Shown here piece by piece: positions 16,642 through 27,973 of a DNA stretch of 64,000 nucleotides. Both the position numbers and the translations under genes were made by a program. The DNA comes from Demequina phytophila. Lineage in GTDB: Bacteria; Actinomycetota; Actinomycetes; Actinomycetales; Demequinaceae. The notes under the pieces are model-generated. The model searched no databases. It saw nothing but the letters and a program-made list of their open reading frames with translations, and had not been told where the DNA came from. Within the stretch, counting starts at the first letter, position 1. Every line of letters begins with the position of its first letter. The stretch spans positions 62,001-126,000 of the forward strand of contig NZ_BBLW01000004.1 in NCBI RefSeq assembly GCF_000971135.1. Reading direction: 5' to 3'.

Positions 16642-17536
16642 CGCCGCGCGTCTCTCGCAAGGGCCTACCGCTCGCACCGGTCCGGTCCGCGATCACCTCG
16701 GCCAGGATCGCGATCGCGGTCTCCGCCGGGGAGGACCCACCCAGGTCCAGGCCGATCGGCGAGCGCAACCCGGCCAGCGCATCGTCCCCCACGCCGGACT
16801 CGCGCAGGCGCTCGAGCCTGCGCTCGTGCGTGACGCGCGAGCCCATCGCGCCCACGTAGCCTGCGGGCGAGGCGAGCGCGACCGCGAGCGCCGGGACGTC
16901 GACGCGGTCGTCGTGCGTGAGGACGCAGATCACCGTGGACTCCTCGATCTCGAGGTCGCGCAGGAACCGGTCCGGCCAGGCGACGTGGACCTCGTGCGCG
17001 GCGGGCAGCCGCTCGCGGGTCGCGAACACGGGGCGCGGGTCGACCACGATCACCCGGTAGCCGAGCGCGCGTCCCGCCGCGGCGAGCGCCGGCGCGAAGT
17101 CGACGGCGCCCACGATCACGAGGCGCGGCGCCCTGGGTCGGGTGAGGCGGTGGCCGCCGGGCAGCTCCAGCGTGACCTCGCCGTCCGCGAGGGACGCCTC
17201 GAGCGCGCGGACGATGCCGCGGTCGCCCGGTCCCACGTGGAACGCGAGCACGTCGACGGCGCCGCCGCACGCGAGGCCCGGCTTGAGGAGGTCGCCCTCG
17301 CCGCCGAGCGTCGCGTGCACGGGAGCGGCGTCGCCGAGGCGCGCGAGCGCGAGCTCGTAGGCCTCCGACTCGATGCAACCGCCGGAGATGGCGCCGATCG
17401 CGCGCCCGTCCGTCGTGACGGCCATCGCGGAGCCCGGCGCGCGGGGCGTGGAGCCGTGGACGGCCGTCACGACCACGACGCCGAGCGCGCCGCCCTCGTG
17501 CAGCACCCCCAGCGCCTCGCGCGCGATCTCGAACAC
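16625..17536 (-). CDS. XdhC/CoxI-family molybdenum cofactor insertion protein
   Basis: About 303 aa. XdhC N-terminal domain with [15 protein letters not shown] and the cysteine-containing ISGGCIES near 51-57, then a Rossmann domain starting [18 protein letters not shown]. XdhC binds Moco, helps its sulfuration and inserts it into xanthine dehydrogenase. It is convergent with the catalytic subunit gene and overlaps its 3' end by 17 bp. GTG start; CAGACT lies 7 nt upstream, so the transcript may be leaderless. Its start is only 35 bp from the divergent allantoinase start. Confidence 0.9.
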
Positions 17537-17571
17537 GTCCGCCAGTCTGTCAGCCGTCGGGGAGGGAATCC

Positions 17572-18885
17572 ATGAACGACCTCGTCATCCGCGCCGCGCG
17601 CGCCGTCCTGCCCGACGGGGAGGCGCCGGCGTCGGTGGTGATCGCGGGCGGGCGGATCGTCGCGGTCGGCCCGCACGATGCGCCGGTCACCGCGGCCGTC
17701 GAGGTCACCCTGGCCGCGGACGAGGTCCTATTGCCCGGCGGGGTCGACACCCACGTCCACGTGAACGAGCCGGGCCGGACCGAGTGGGAGGGCTTCGACT
17801 CCGCGACCCGGGCCGCGCGCGCCGGCGGCGTCACCACCTTCATCGACATGCCGCTCAACTCCATCCCACCGACCGTGTCGGTGGAGGCGCTGGGCGTGAA
17901 GCGGGCCGTGGCCGCCGCGAAGTCCCACGTCAACGTGGGCTTCTGGGGCGGGGCCATCCCGTCCTCGCTGGGATCGCTGCGGCAGCTGTGGGACGCGGGA
18001 GTGTTCGGCTTCAAGTGCTTCCTCGCGCCGTCCGGCGTGGACGAGTTCCCGCATCTGGACCGCGATCAGCTGCGCGTGGCGATGGAGGAGATCTCGGGTT
18101 TCGGCGGGCTCCTCATCGTGCACGCCGAGGACCCGGACGTGCTCTCGCTTCACGAGTCAGGGATCGGGCGCGGGTACGGGTCCTTCGTGGACTCGCGCCC
18201 CGAGTCCGCCGAGACCAACGCGATCGAGGCCGTGATCGCTGGGGTGCGCGCAACCGGCGTGCGCGCCCACATCCTGCACCTGTCCGCGGCCGCCGCGCTG
18301 CCGCTCATCGCGGATGCCAGGGCCGAGAGCCTGCCCCTCACGGTCGAGACCTGCCCGCACTACCTCACGTTCGACGCCGCCCACATCGATGACGGCGCCA
18401 CGCAGTACAAGTGCTGCCCGCCCATCCGCTCGGAGGCCAACCGCGACGCGCTGTGGCGCGCGCTCGCCGAGGGCGTCATCGACTTCGTCGCCTCGGACCA
18501 CTCCCCCGCGACCGCCGACCTCAAGTTCGCCGGCGACGGCGACTTCGGGGTGGCGTGGGGCGGCATCGCGGGGCTCCAGACGTCGCTCGCCGCCGTGTGG
18601 ACGGGCGCACGCCTGCGCGGCTACTCGCTCGCGGACGTGTCGGCGTGGACGTCCGCGATCCCGGCGGCGTGGGCCGGGCTGGGCGCGAAGGGCGCGATCG
18701 AGGCCGGGCGAGATGCGGACCTGGTGGCGTTCGCACCGGACGAGCCGTGGGAGGTGCATGCCGCGGAGCTCGCGCACCGCAACCCCGTGAGCGCCTACGA
18801 CGGTCGCGCGCTCACGGGTCGCGTGCGGCGCGTATGGATCGCCGGCTCGGAGGACGCGGACGGCGTCCTGGTCACACGCCCGTAA
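17572..18885 (+). CDS. allB: Allantoinase
   Basis: 437 aa. Cyclic amidohydrolase: metal ligands HVHVNEPGRTEWEGF near 61-75, the bridging carboxylated Lys near 148 (FGFKCFLAPSGV), later metal-binding ETCPHYL and catalytic ASDHSP. It hydrolyses allantoin to allantoate, the step after OHCU decarboxylase. The pattern favours allantoinase over dihydropyrimidinase or dihydroorotase. GGAGGG precedes the ATG. Uricase follows in the same direction, 68 bp downstream with its own likely promoter. Confidence 0.93.
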   Translation: MNDLVIRAARAVLPDGEAPASVVIAGGRIVAVGPHDAPVTAAVEVTLAADEVLLPGGVDTHVHVNEPGRTEWEGFDSATRAARAGGVTTFIDMPLNSIPPTVSVEALGVKRAVAAAKSHVNVGFWGGAIPSSLGSLRQLWDAGVFGFKCFLAPSGVDEFPHLDRDQLRVAMEEISGFGGLLIVHAEDPDVLSLHESGIGRGYGSFVDSRPESAETNAIEAVIAGVRATGVRAHILHLSAAAALPLIADARAESLPLTVETCPHYLTFDAAHIDDGATQYKCCPPIRSEANRDALWRALAEGVIDFVASDHSPATADLKFAGDGDFGVAWGGIAGLQTSLAAVWTGARLRGYSLADVSAWTSAIPAAWAGLGAKGAIEAGRDADLVAFAPDEPWEVHAAELAHRNPVSAYDGRALTGRVRRVWIAGSEDADGVLVTRP

Positions 18886-18953
18886 CCCCTCGTAATGTCA
18901 AGGACACGCACGCGGACTAGCGTGACCCAGAGCACCCATCACCGGAGGTAGAC

Positions 18954-19856
18954 GTGGCGATCATCCTGGGCGACCACCAGTACGGCAAGGCCGAGAACCG
19001 GATCGTGCGGATCGTGCGCGACACCCCGCGCCACGAGATCCGCGACGTCAACGTCTCCACGTGCCTGCGCGGGCGCTTCGAGGACGCGCACCTCACCGGC
19101 GACCAGGGCGCGGTGCTGCCGACGGACACCCAGAAGCAGACCTCGTACGCGTTCGCCAAGACGGTGGGGCTCGAGTCGCTCGAGCGGTACGCGCTCGCGC
19201 TCGCCACCCACTTCGTGGCGGACGTCGAGCCCGTGGACCAGGCCCGCGTCGAGCTCGAGGAGTTCGCGTGGGAGCGCGTGTCCGTGGGCGGCGCCGAGCA
19301 CGACTTCGCCTGGGTCCGCTCCGGCCAGGAGGTCCGCACCGTCGCGGTGACCGTCGAGGACGGCGCGACGTGGATCACGGGGGGCCTCAAGGACCTGGTG
19401 GTGCTGAAGTCCTCGGGCTCCGAGTTCCACGGCTTCCTCAAGGACGAGTACACGGTGCTCGAGCCGACCTCCGACCGCATCATGGCGACGTCGCTGGTCG
19501 CGAAGTGGCGGTTCGGCGAGGTGGACGCCGAGACGTTCGACTTCGACGAGACCTACGCGGAGATCAAGGCAGCGTTGGTCGAGACCTTCGCGGGCTTCCA
19601 CTCGCTCGCGCTGCAGCAGACGCTCTACGAGATGGGCAAGGCCGCCCTCGAGGCCGTGCCCGAGCTGGTCGAGGTGCGCCTCTCGGCCCCGAACAAGCAC
19701 CACTTCGCGTACGACCTCGCGCGCTTCGGCATCGCGAACGACAACGAGGTCTTCCACGCGGACGACCGCCCGTACGGCCTCATCCAGGCGTCGGTGACCA
19801 GGGACGATGCGCCGGCCGCCGGTCCCGCCTGGCACCAGTACTCGGGGCTCGTGTAG
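18954..19856 (+). CDS. Urate oxidase (cofactor-free uricase)
   Basis: 300 aa, a full tandem T-fold uricase that converts urate to 5-hydroxyisourate and H2O2. The Lys-Thr-His triad is visible: Lys12 (GKAENRI), Thr57 (PTDTQK) and His near 249 (PNKHHF). SALQQTLYEMG-type sequence near 220 is typical of the second T-fold. GTG start with GGAGGT 4 nt upstream; TAGCGT at 18918-18923 is a likely -10, giving a short leader. The product is handled by HIU hydrolase and OHCU decarboxylase at 32.5-33.3 kb. A GGACGATGC word lies in the variable C-terminus. Confidence 0.96.
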   Translation: MAIILGDHQYGKAENRIVRIVRDTPRHEIRDVNVSTCLRGRFEDAHLTGDQGAVLPTDTQKQTSYAFAKTVGLESLERYALALATHFVADVEPVDQARVELEEFAWERVSVGGAEHDFAWVRSGQEVRTVAVTVEDGATWITGGLKDLVVLKSSGSEFHGFLKDEYTVLEPTSDRIMATSLVAKWRFGEVDAETFDFDETYAEIKAALVETFAGFHSLALQQTLYEMGKAALEAVPELVEVRLSAPNKHHFAYDLARFGIANDNEVFHADDRPYGLIQASVTRDDAPAAGPAWHQYSGLV

Positions 19857-19860
19857 GCGG

Positions 19861-20046
19861 TCAGCCCTCGACGAGGCGGACGTTCCTGGCGAGCGTCTTG
19901 AAGCGCTCGCCCGTGTCCTGGACCACGGTGATGGTCACGGCGCCGGTCTTGCTCGTCTTGAGGTCGGCCACCACGCCCGACTTGCCGGCGTGCGTCCCCG
20001 CGACCACCTCACAGCGGTCGCCGTCCCTGATCTCCGCGTCGGCCAT
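19861..20046 (-). CDS. Small KOW-motif protein
   Basis: 61 aa. A KOW motif spans GDRCEVVAGTHAGKSGVVAD, followed by a short beta segment (AVTITVVQDTGERFKTL) and a basic end. KOW motifs bind RNA in ribosomal protein L24, NusG and relatives. The protein is too short for any of these, so the role is unknown. It ends 4 bp from uricase, convergently. Codon use is typical of the genome. Confidence 0.7.
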   Translation of the reverse strand: MADAEIRDGDRCEVVAGTHAGKSGVVADLKTSKTGAVTITVVQDTGERFKTLARNVRLVEG

Positions 20047-20080
20047 GACCCCAGTCTCACCCCGGCGCCAGCCGCTCCAC

Positions 20081-20086
20081 TAGCCT
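20081..20086 (+). promoter_or_regulatory. -10 element, leaderless promoter of the GT2 gene
   Basis: TAGCCT, then 6 nt, then the GTG start at 20093. No ribosome-binding sequence is present between them. Confidence 0.5.
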
Positions 20087-20092
20087 GGCGGC

Positions 20093-20974
20093 GTGTCCGA
20101 GGTCAGCGTCGTCATCACCGCCTTCGACCAGGGAGAGCTGGTCGCCGAGGCCGTCGCGTCCGCGTGGGCGCAGACCGTGCGGCCCGCGCGCGTGGTGGTC
20201 GTGGACGACGGCTCGAGCGATCCCGCATCGCTCACCGTGCTCGAGCGGCTCGCGGCGAGCGCCACCGAGGTGCTCCGCCAGGCGAACGCGGGCGTGAGCG
20301 CGGCGCGGAACGCCGGGATCCGCGCGGTCGCCGAGCCGTTCGTGGTGGTGCTCGACGGCGACGACCGGCTCGCTCCCGCCTTCCTCGCGCGCACGCTCGC
20401 GCTGCTCGACGGCGACCCCGAGATGGTCGCCGCCTCGAGCTGGATGCGCACGCACGGCGTGCTCGAGGCGGAGGTGCGGCCCGGCGGCGGTCGTGCGGTG
20501 GACTTCCTCGCGCGCAACGCGTGCCCCGCGACCACGCTGCTGCGCCGCTCCGCCTGGGAGGTGTCTGGCGGCTACGACGAGGCGATGCGTTCGGGTTTCG
20601 AGGACTGGGACCTCTTCCTGTCGCTGCTGGCCGGCGGCGGTTCGATCGGGATCGTGCCGGAGCCGCTGATCGAGTACCGCACCTCCCCCGTCTCGGCGAA
20701 TGTCCGATCGATGACCCAGCGGCTCGACCTGTACGGCGCTCTCATCGACAAGCACCTGCCGCTCTTCGACGCGCACCTGCGCGAGGCTCTGCTCGCGCTC
20801 GAGGGACGTGCGATCGGGCTCGGCGCGCGCGTGGAGGATCTTCTCATCAGGCATCCGGAGGAGCCGCTCCGCGAGGTCACCTACGGCGACGGCGGGATGG
20901 CGGCCGCGGTGCGCGTCGCGTCAGCGCGCGCGAAAGGTCACGCGTCGGGGTCGGGAATCGGGTCGAACCAGTAG
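20093..20974 (+). CDS. Glycosyltransferase family 2
   Basis: About 293 aa. GT-A fold: SVVITAFDQGELVAEAVASA at the N-terminus, VVVVDDGSSD (nucleotide-sugar binding), ANAGVSAARNAGI, and the DxD motif LDGDDRL near 90. A later FEDWDLFLSL is the acceptor-side ED motif. It adds a sugar to a glycan or lipid; the substrate is unknown. There is no membrane segment. Its 3' end overlaps the convergent small gene at 20938 by 37 bp. Confidence 0.85.
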   Translation: MSEVSVVITAFDQGELVAEAVASAWAQTVRPARVVVVDDGSSDPASLTVLERLAASATEVLRQANAGVSAARNAGIRAVAEPFVVVLDGDDRLAPAFLARTLALLDGDPEMVAASSWMRTHGVLEAEVRPGGGRAVDFLARNACPATTLLRRSAWEVSGGYDEAMRSGFEDWDLFLSLLAGGGSIGIVPEPLIEYRTSPVSANVRSMTQRLDLYGALIDKHLPLFDAHLREALLALEGRAIGLGARVEDLLIRHPEEPLREVTYGDGGMAAAVRVASARAKGHASGSGIGSNQ

Positions 20975-21279
20975 GTGCCCTTGTCGTCCGCGACCCATCC
21001 GAACCGTGCGTGCCCCTCGCCGATGGCGCCTTCGAGAACCTCCGAGATGTAGATCCCCAGCATCCCGAGCACGTCGCCATCCAGGAACCGGTCTGCCGCG
21101 ATCGGCGCGGCGACCTCTCCGAGCTTCGCGTCGTCCACCACCACCTGCGCCACGAGAGGCACGCCCTCGAGCACCTGCTCGGGAAGCCTGGTGACCTGGA
21201 AGCCCTCCGGCGTGCGCACCGCCGGCATGCCCCCGTAGTAGCGGTTCCAGTAGGCGACGAGCTCGTCGACGGTGGTCAT
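20938..21279 (-). CDS. Small acidic protein, possible immunity partner
   Basis: 113 aa, acidic, no signal peptide or membrane segment. It opens TVDELVAYWNRYYGGMP and ends with a Trp/Phe-rich FGWVADDKGTYWFDPIP. I do not recognise a family. It starts 4 bp after the stop of the secreted protein upstream, yet TAGGTT lies 6 nt before its ATG, overlapping that gene's end. It could therefore be expressed separately and leaderless. This arrangement, an acidic cytosolic protein behind a basic secreted one, fits an immunity protein; that is inference. Confidence 0.65.
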   Translation of the reverse strand: MTTVDELVAYWNRYYGGMPAVRTPEGFQVTRLPEQVLEGVPLVAQVVVDDAKLGEVAAPIAADRFLDGDVLGMLGIYISEVLEGAIGEGHARFGWVADDKGTYWFDPIPDPDA

Positions 21280-21283
21280 GGCC

Positions 21284-21829
21284 TCAACCTAGCGGGCGGC
21301 AGTGCCCGCCCGCGGGGGTCGCCGTGATGATCTTGTTCTGGCTGACATCGACGACGATCTGGAAGGTGCGCCACTTGAGGTACTGCCCGGTGCGTGCGTC
21401 GCGGACCGGCAGCGAGCGCGAATAGCAGTACTTGTTGTTGAGCCGGTAGAACTTGACCGCCGGATTCGCGAGCACGTTGCGGATCGCATAGTCCGCCATG
21501 TACCGCCAGTTTCCCGCGAGGTTGGTCCCCGCCGCGACGTTCTCGAAGTCGACGGCGTGGCGCATCTCGATGTGGCGGAACCCCCAGCGACGCTCCCCGC
21601 ACCAGAGGCGGGTCTGCACCGTCCCGTAACGCTTGAAGGTCGCGATGGTCTTGTTCTTCGCGGTGCTCATGCCGCAGGCGCCCCAGGTCTGCCACGGGAG
21701 ATCCGCCCCGAGCGAGGCGACCACGCTTCCATCAGCCACCGCCGACGCCTCGTGAGCCACCGCGATCGGACTCAGCAGCGCGACCCCCGTCGCGATCGCC
21801 ACCCACACACCACGCCTGCGCATCGTCAT
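21284..21829 (-). CDS. Secreted basic protein, candidate nuclease-type toxin
   Basis: 181 aa. MRRRGVW plus a hydrophobic stretch and AHEASA form a signal peptide cleaved near residue 30. The mature part is basic and Trp/Tyr-rich, with four cysteines that could form disulfides, a GFRHIEMRH segment near 85 and a final strand IITATPAGGH. A late H/R pair plus a terminal IITA-type strand recalls BECR-fold ribonuclease toxins, but the match is by eye and weak. ATG chosen because GGAGGGGG precedes it. A secreted structural or inhibitor protein is the alternative. Confidence 0.6.
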   Translation of the reverse strand: MTMRRRGVWVAIATGVALLSPIAVAHEASAVADGSVVASLGADLPWQTWGACGMSTAKNKTIATFKRYGTVQTRLWCGERRWGFRHIEMRHAVDFENVAAGTNLAGNWRYMADYAIRNVLANPAVKFYRLNNKYCYSRSLPVRDARTGQYLKWRTFQIVVDVSQNKIITATPAGGHCRPLG

Positions 21830-21877
21830 CGACCCCCTCCGCCGGCGGAGCCGCGACCGTCGCGCACCCTTGCGACA

Positions 21878-21906
21878 TGTCTACGGACGGGCAGAGGACG
21901 CGACAA
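21878..21906 (-). promoter_or_regulatory. Promoter of the secreted-protein gene
   Basis: On the minus strand TTGTCG (21906-21901), 17 nt, then TAGACA (21883-21878) forms a good housekeeping promoter. It gives a leader of about 40 nt before the ATG at 21829. Confidence 0.55.
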
Positions 21907-21921
21907 CGGCGCCGGCGGATC

Positions 21922-21930
21922 TGTGGATAA
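21922..21930 (-). promoter_or_regulatory. Perfect DnaA-box sequence
   Basis: TTATCCACA on the minus strand matches the DnaA 9-mer exactly. It lies between the secreted-protein promoter and the nrdF terminator, 11 bp from a GGACGATGC word. A single box need not be functional. Confidence 0.4.
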
Positions 21931-21958
21931 CCCGGCCGGCGCATCGTCCCTCAGCGAA

Positions 21959-21991
21959 GAGGCCTCGCACCCGGATCGGGTGCGAGGCCTC
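21959..21991. terminator. Rho-independent-type hairpin after nrdF
   Basis: Perfect 14-bp stem (GAGGCCTCGCACCC and its complement) with a 5-nt loop, 21 bp past the nrdF stop. There is no U-tract, as is common in high-GC actinobacteria. Confidence 0.75.
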
Positions 21992-22012
21992 TCGCGAGCG
22001 TACGGACGGGAC

Positions 22013-25157
<3,145 letters not shown>

Positions 25158-25161
<4 letters not shown>

Positions 25162-25559
25162 TGTTGCTTCCACAGCACATCCAATCCATGGCGGACGGCG
25201 TCCACGTCGTCCTGGGTTCCGAAGAGTTCGAACTTGTACAGGTGCGGCACCTTGCACTTCTGGGCGACGATGTCGCCGGCGATGCAGTAGGCCGAACCGA
25301 AGTTGGTGTTACCCGCGCTGATCACGCCCCGGATGAACGAGCGGTTGTGCTCGTCGTTCAGGAACTTGATGACCTGCTTGGGGACGGCCCCGCCCTCGGT
25401 GCCCCCGCCGTACGTGGGGAGCACGAGCACGTAGGGCTCGTCGACCTTGAGCGGCGCCTCCGTGGGGTACAGCGGGATCCGGTCCGCGGTCACGCCCAGC
25501 TTCTCGACGAAGCGATGCGTGTTGCCCGAGGCCGAGCTGAAGTACACCAGGGAGGCCAT
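25158..25559 (-). CDS. nrdI: Ribonucleotide reductase flavodoxin NrdI
   Basis: 133 aa. Flavodoxin-like FMN protein: [19 protein letters not shown] at the N-terminus binds the FMN phosphate, and [20 protein letters not shown] and [13 protein letters not shown] frame the isoalloxazine. NrdI supplies the superoxide-type oxidant that builds the Mn(III)2-tyrosyl radical in NrdF. It lies 12 bp after nrdH and overlaps nrdE, the canonical order. Confidence 0.96.
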
Positions 25560-25571
25560 GCGGCGGCTCGG

Positions 25572-25808
25572 TTAGGAGGCGGCCCGCTCGGCGAGGGCGG
25601 CGATGCGGTCGGGCTGGAAGCCGGACCAGTGCTCGTCGCCGGCGATGACCACGGGGGCCTGCAGGTAGCCGAGCTTCATGACGGTGTCGTACGCGTCCTG
25701 GTCCTCGGTGACGTCGAAGATCTGGAACTCGAGGTCGGCGCGCTCGAGCGCCTTCTTGGTGGCCGTGCACTGCACGCAGGCGGGCTTCGAGTAGACCGAG
25801 ATCGTCAT
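25572..25808 (-). CDS. nrdH: Glutaredoxin-like protein NrdH
   Basis: 78 aa. The redox motif is CVQC at residues 11-14, in SVYSKPACVQCTATKKALER; the downstream cis-Pro segment is LQAPVVIAGDEHWSGFQPD. NrdH is reduced by thioredoxin reductase and regenerates the NrdE C-terminal cysteines. It is the first gene of the operon, and AAAGGA precedes the ATG. Two NrdR boxes lie just upstream, so the operon should be repressed by NrdR-dATP. Confidence 0.96.
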   Translation of the reverse strand: MTISVYSKPACVQCTATKKALERADLEFQIFDVTEDQDAYDTVMKLGYLQAPVVIAGDEHWSGFQPDRIAALAERAAS

Positions 25809-25849
25809 GGGGACGTCCTTTCGAGAGACGAAACGTTGGACAGCAAGCG

Positions 25850-25897
25850 CCACTATATATGGGGGGTGCGTCCGGATGCCACCACTAGATGGTGTGT
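25850..25897 (-). promoter_or_regulatory. Tandem NrdR boxes of the nrdHIEF promoter
   Basis: Box 1 (25850-25865, core CACTATATATG) and box 2 (25882-25897, CCACTAGATGGTGTGT) match the NrdR palindrome ACACWATATATWGTGT at most core positions. Their starts are 32 bp apart, three helical turns, as known for NrdR sites. Box 1 also overlaps a TATATA-type -10 for nrdH. The 25809-26109 gap also holds DnaA-like boxes, two short repeats and the guaD promoter. Confidence 0.8.
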
Positions 25898-25898
25898 T

Positions 25899-25954
25899 TC
25901 ATCCACAGATTTACACACAATTTACACACAGTGGAGGGACTTCCCTGTGGGTAA
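25899..25954. promoter_or_regulatory. Cluster of DnaA-box-like 9-mers
   Basis: Four 9-mers close to the DnaA consensus TTATNCACA: TCATCCACA (25899), TTACACACA (25911 and 25922) and, reversed, TTACCCACA (25946-25954). The middle two form the 11-bp tandem repeat listed separately. Each differs from consensus by one or two bases. DnaA activates nrdAB in E. coli, so control of nrdHIEF by DnaA is conceivable. Confidence 0.45.
25909..25930. repeat. Two perfect 11-bp tandem repeats
   Basis: ATTTACACACA occurs twice head to tail. The 11-bp period equals about one helical turn. The stretch is far more AT-rich than its surroundings. Confidence 0.85.
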
Positions 25955-25968
25955 GTCGGAGGGACGAT

Positions 25969-26004
25969 GCGCGACACGCCGCGCGACACGCCGCGCGACA
26001 CGCC
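25969..26004. repeat. Three perfect 12-bp tandem repeats
   Basis: GCGCGACACGCC is repeated three times without a mismatch, starting inside the end of a GGACGATGC word. It is noncoding, upstream of guaD. It could be a slippage-generated array. Confidence 0.9.
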
Positions 26005-26040
26005 TGGGGTCACCGAGGGCGGCCTGGGGATACCCGAAAC

Positions 26041-26067
26041 GCCCCCGAAACGGGGGCCGACTACGGT
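26041..26067 (+). promoter_or_regulatory. Possible guaD promoter with 17-bp palindrome
   Basis: GCCCCCG-AAA-CGGGGGC is a perfect inverted repeat directly upstream of TACGGT (26062-26067), a candidate -10. It could be an operator or a hairpin. The predicted leader to the guaD ATG is about 35 nt and includes GGAGG. Confidence 0.4.
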
Positions 26068-26109
26068 GACGATGCGCGCCGCGACCGCGCACGGGGGAGG
26101 ATTTCAGGC

Positions 26110-27543
26110 ATGCCATCGGCAGACACCGCACGGGACACCGGCGTCCGCGTGTATCGCGCTCATCTGTTCCACATCGCTGGCGCGCCCGCGCAGACGGACG
26201 TCGCCTCGCACCTGGTGTCGATCCCCGACGGGGCGCTGGTGGTCGACGGCGAGGGGATGATCGCGTGGACGGGGCCGTGGGCGGACCTGCCCGCGGCCTT
26301 CGCAGGCGCGCCCGTGACGCGCGCCGACTACCTGCTGCCCGGGTTCGTCGACTCGCACGTCCACTTCCCGCAGTCGTACGCGACGGCGGCCCACGGCGGC
26401 GGGCAGCTGCTCGAGTGGCTCGACCACTGCATCTTCCCCACCGAGACGCAGTTCCGCGACGCCGACTTCGCCGACCGCGCCGCGCGCTACTTCACGCGCC
26501 GCCGCATCGCGGCGGGGACCACCGCCGCGATGGTGTTCGGCTCCGCGTTCCCCGTGGCCCAGGACGCCCTGTACCGCGAGACCCTCGCCGCCGGACTGCG
26601 CATCGTCTCGGGGCGCGGCGTCCAGACCGTGGGCCCCGACGCCGCCGCGGCCCTCCTCACCACCGAGGACCGCGCCATCGAGCTGATCCAGGACGAGATC
26701 GACCGCTGGCACGCCGTCGACACCGGCGACCCGCGTACCGCGCACGTCCAGGTCGCGGTGGTGCCGCGCTTCTCGCTGTCGGTGACGGGGCGCACGCTCG
26801 CGGCGATGGGCGAGCTGTACGAGGAGGCGCAGCTCCACGGCGTCTACTTCCACAGCCACCTCAACGAGAACAATCGCAAGGGCGACGGCGAGATCGCCGC
26901 CGTGCTCGGCTCGTACGGGGTCGAGGCGTACCTCGACACGTACGACGGACGGTTCCTGCCGGGCTCCCGCTCGGGCGGGAGGTCGCTGCTGGGCCGCCGC
27001 TCGTCGCTCGCGCACGCGGTGCACTGCCAGCCGCGCGAGCTGGCGCGCATGGCGGAGACCGGCACGTCGATCGCGCACTGCCCCACCTCGCAGCTGTTCC
27101 TGGGCTCGGGCACGATGCCGTGGCGGGCGACCGTCGCGACGGGCGTCAACGTGGCGCTGGGGTCCGACATCGGGGCGGGCGACGAGTGGCTCATCTCGCG
27201 CGTGGCCGGGGACGCCTACAAGGTGCACATCTCCGAGGAGGGCGACGCGGGGACCGCGCTGCACCCGGCGGAGCTGCTGTTCGCCGCCACGCTCGCGGGC
27301 GCGCGGGCGCTCGACATGGAGCACGCGTTCGGCAACCTCGAACCGGGCAAGGACGCCGACTTCCTGCTGATCGAGACGTCGCGCTGGGAGCCGCTCGAGG
27401 GGATGCTGTCGAGGGGCATCCGCTCGGACGACGAGACGCAGGCGACGCTCGAGGAGCTGTTCACCCTCATGGTGGGGCTGCGCCAGCCCGCGATCGCAGG
27501 GGTCTACGTGCAGGGCCGCCGGGCGGTCGCGCCGGAACTGTAA
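26110..27543 (+). CDS. guaD: Guanine deaminase
   Basis: About 477 aa. Amidohydrolase of the GuaD family: metal ligands DSHVHFPQ near 76, FHSHLNEN near 252, LAHAVHC near 298 and GSDIGAGDEW near 355. HCPTSQLFLGSG near 320 is a GuaD signature (usually CPTSN). It converts guanine to xanthine and ammonia, feeding the xanthine dehydrogenase at 13-16.6 kb. ATG chosen with GGAGG 9 nt upstream. It is divergent from nrdHIEF and transcribed alone. Confidence 0.92.
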   Translation: MPSADTARDTGVRVYRAHLFHIAGAPAQTDVASHLVSIPDGALVVDGEGMIAWTGPWADLPAAFAGAPVTRADYLLPGFVDSHVHFPQSYATAAHGGGQLLEWLDHCIFPTETQFRDADFADRAARYFTRRRIAAGTTAAMVFGSAFPVAQDALYRETLAAGLRIVSGRGVQTVGPDAAAALLTTEDRAIELIQDEIDRWHAVDTGDPRTAHVQVAVVPRFSLSVTGRTLAAMGELYEEAQLHGVYFHSHLNENNRKGDGEIAAVLGSYGVEAYLDTYDGRFLPGSRSGGRSLLGRRSSLAHAVHCQPRELARMAETGTSIAHCPTSQLFLGSGTMPWRATVATGVNVALGSDIGAGDEWLISRVAGDAYKVHISEEGDAGTALHPAELLFAATLAGARALDMEHAFGNLEPGKDADFLLIETSRWEPLEGMLSRGIRSDDETQATLEELFTLMVGLRQPAIAGVYVQGRRAVAPEL

Positions 27544-27694
27544 GCCCGCGCCCTTCCGCGTTGTCCATCAGCGCCCCTGCGCGCCACGGGGAAGTCGATG
27601 ACGGTCTCGCGAGATCCGCGTGCGTCATGGGGAGATCACCGACGTCCCCGCTCGCGTGACGCCCGGTGCGGCGCCGCATGGGAGGATCGCCGCC

Positions 27695-27973
27695 ATGGCA
27701 GTGGTGGGAGATCGCATCGCGGAGCGCGCGGCCGAGGACTTCGGACGCGCGGCGCCGCGCGTGGTGAGCGCGCTCGAGCGGCTCCGCACCCCCCACGCTG
27801 CCGACCCGGAGCGCATCCAGGCGGCCATCCTGCTCGCGGCGCGGGGCAGCCTCACGCTCCTCGAGGACGCGCTCGACCACGCGCGCGAGGACTGGCCCGA
27901 CCTGCTCGACCGCGCGGGACTCGCGGGCGACGACTGGCGCGACCGGATCGACTCCGAGCTCGGGCACGCGTGA
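27695..27973 (+). CDS. Conserved-looking small helical protein, unknown function
   Basis: About 92 aa, mostly charged helix, no signal or membrane segment. Hydrophobic heptads (AAILLAARGSLTLLEDALDHA) hint at a helical bundle. GGGAGGA precedes the ATG at 27695. Its stop overlaps the next gene start by 4 bp (GTGA), so the two are translationally coupled. I do not recognise the family. Codon use is normal for the genome. Confidence 0.65.
   Translation: MAVVGDRIAERAAEDFGRAAPRVVSALERLRTPHAADPERIQAAILLAARGSLTLLEDALDHAREDWPDLLDRAGLAGDDWRDRIDSELGHA

Noticed and set aside
25969..26004. Tandem repeats as a CRISPR array
   Set aside because: Units are 12 bp with no spacers and no cas genes are present.
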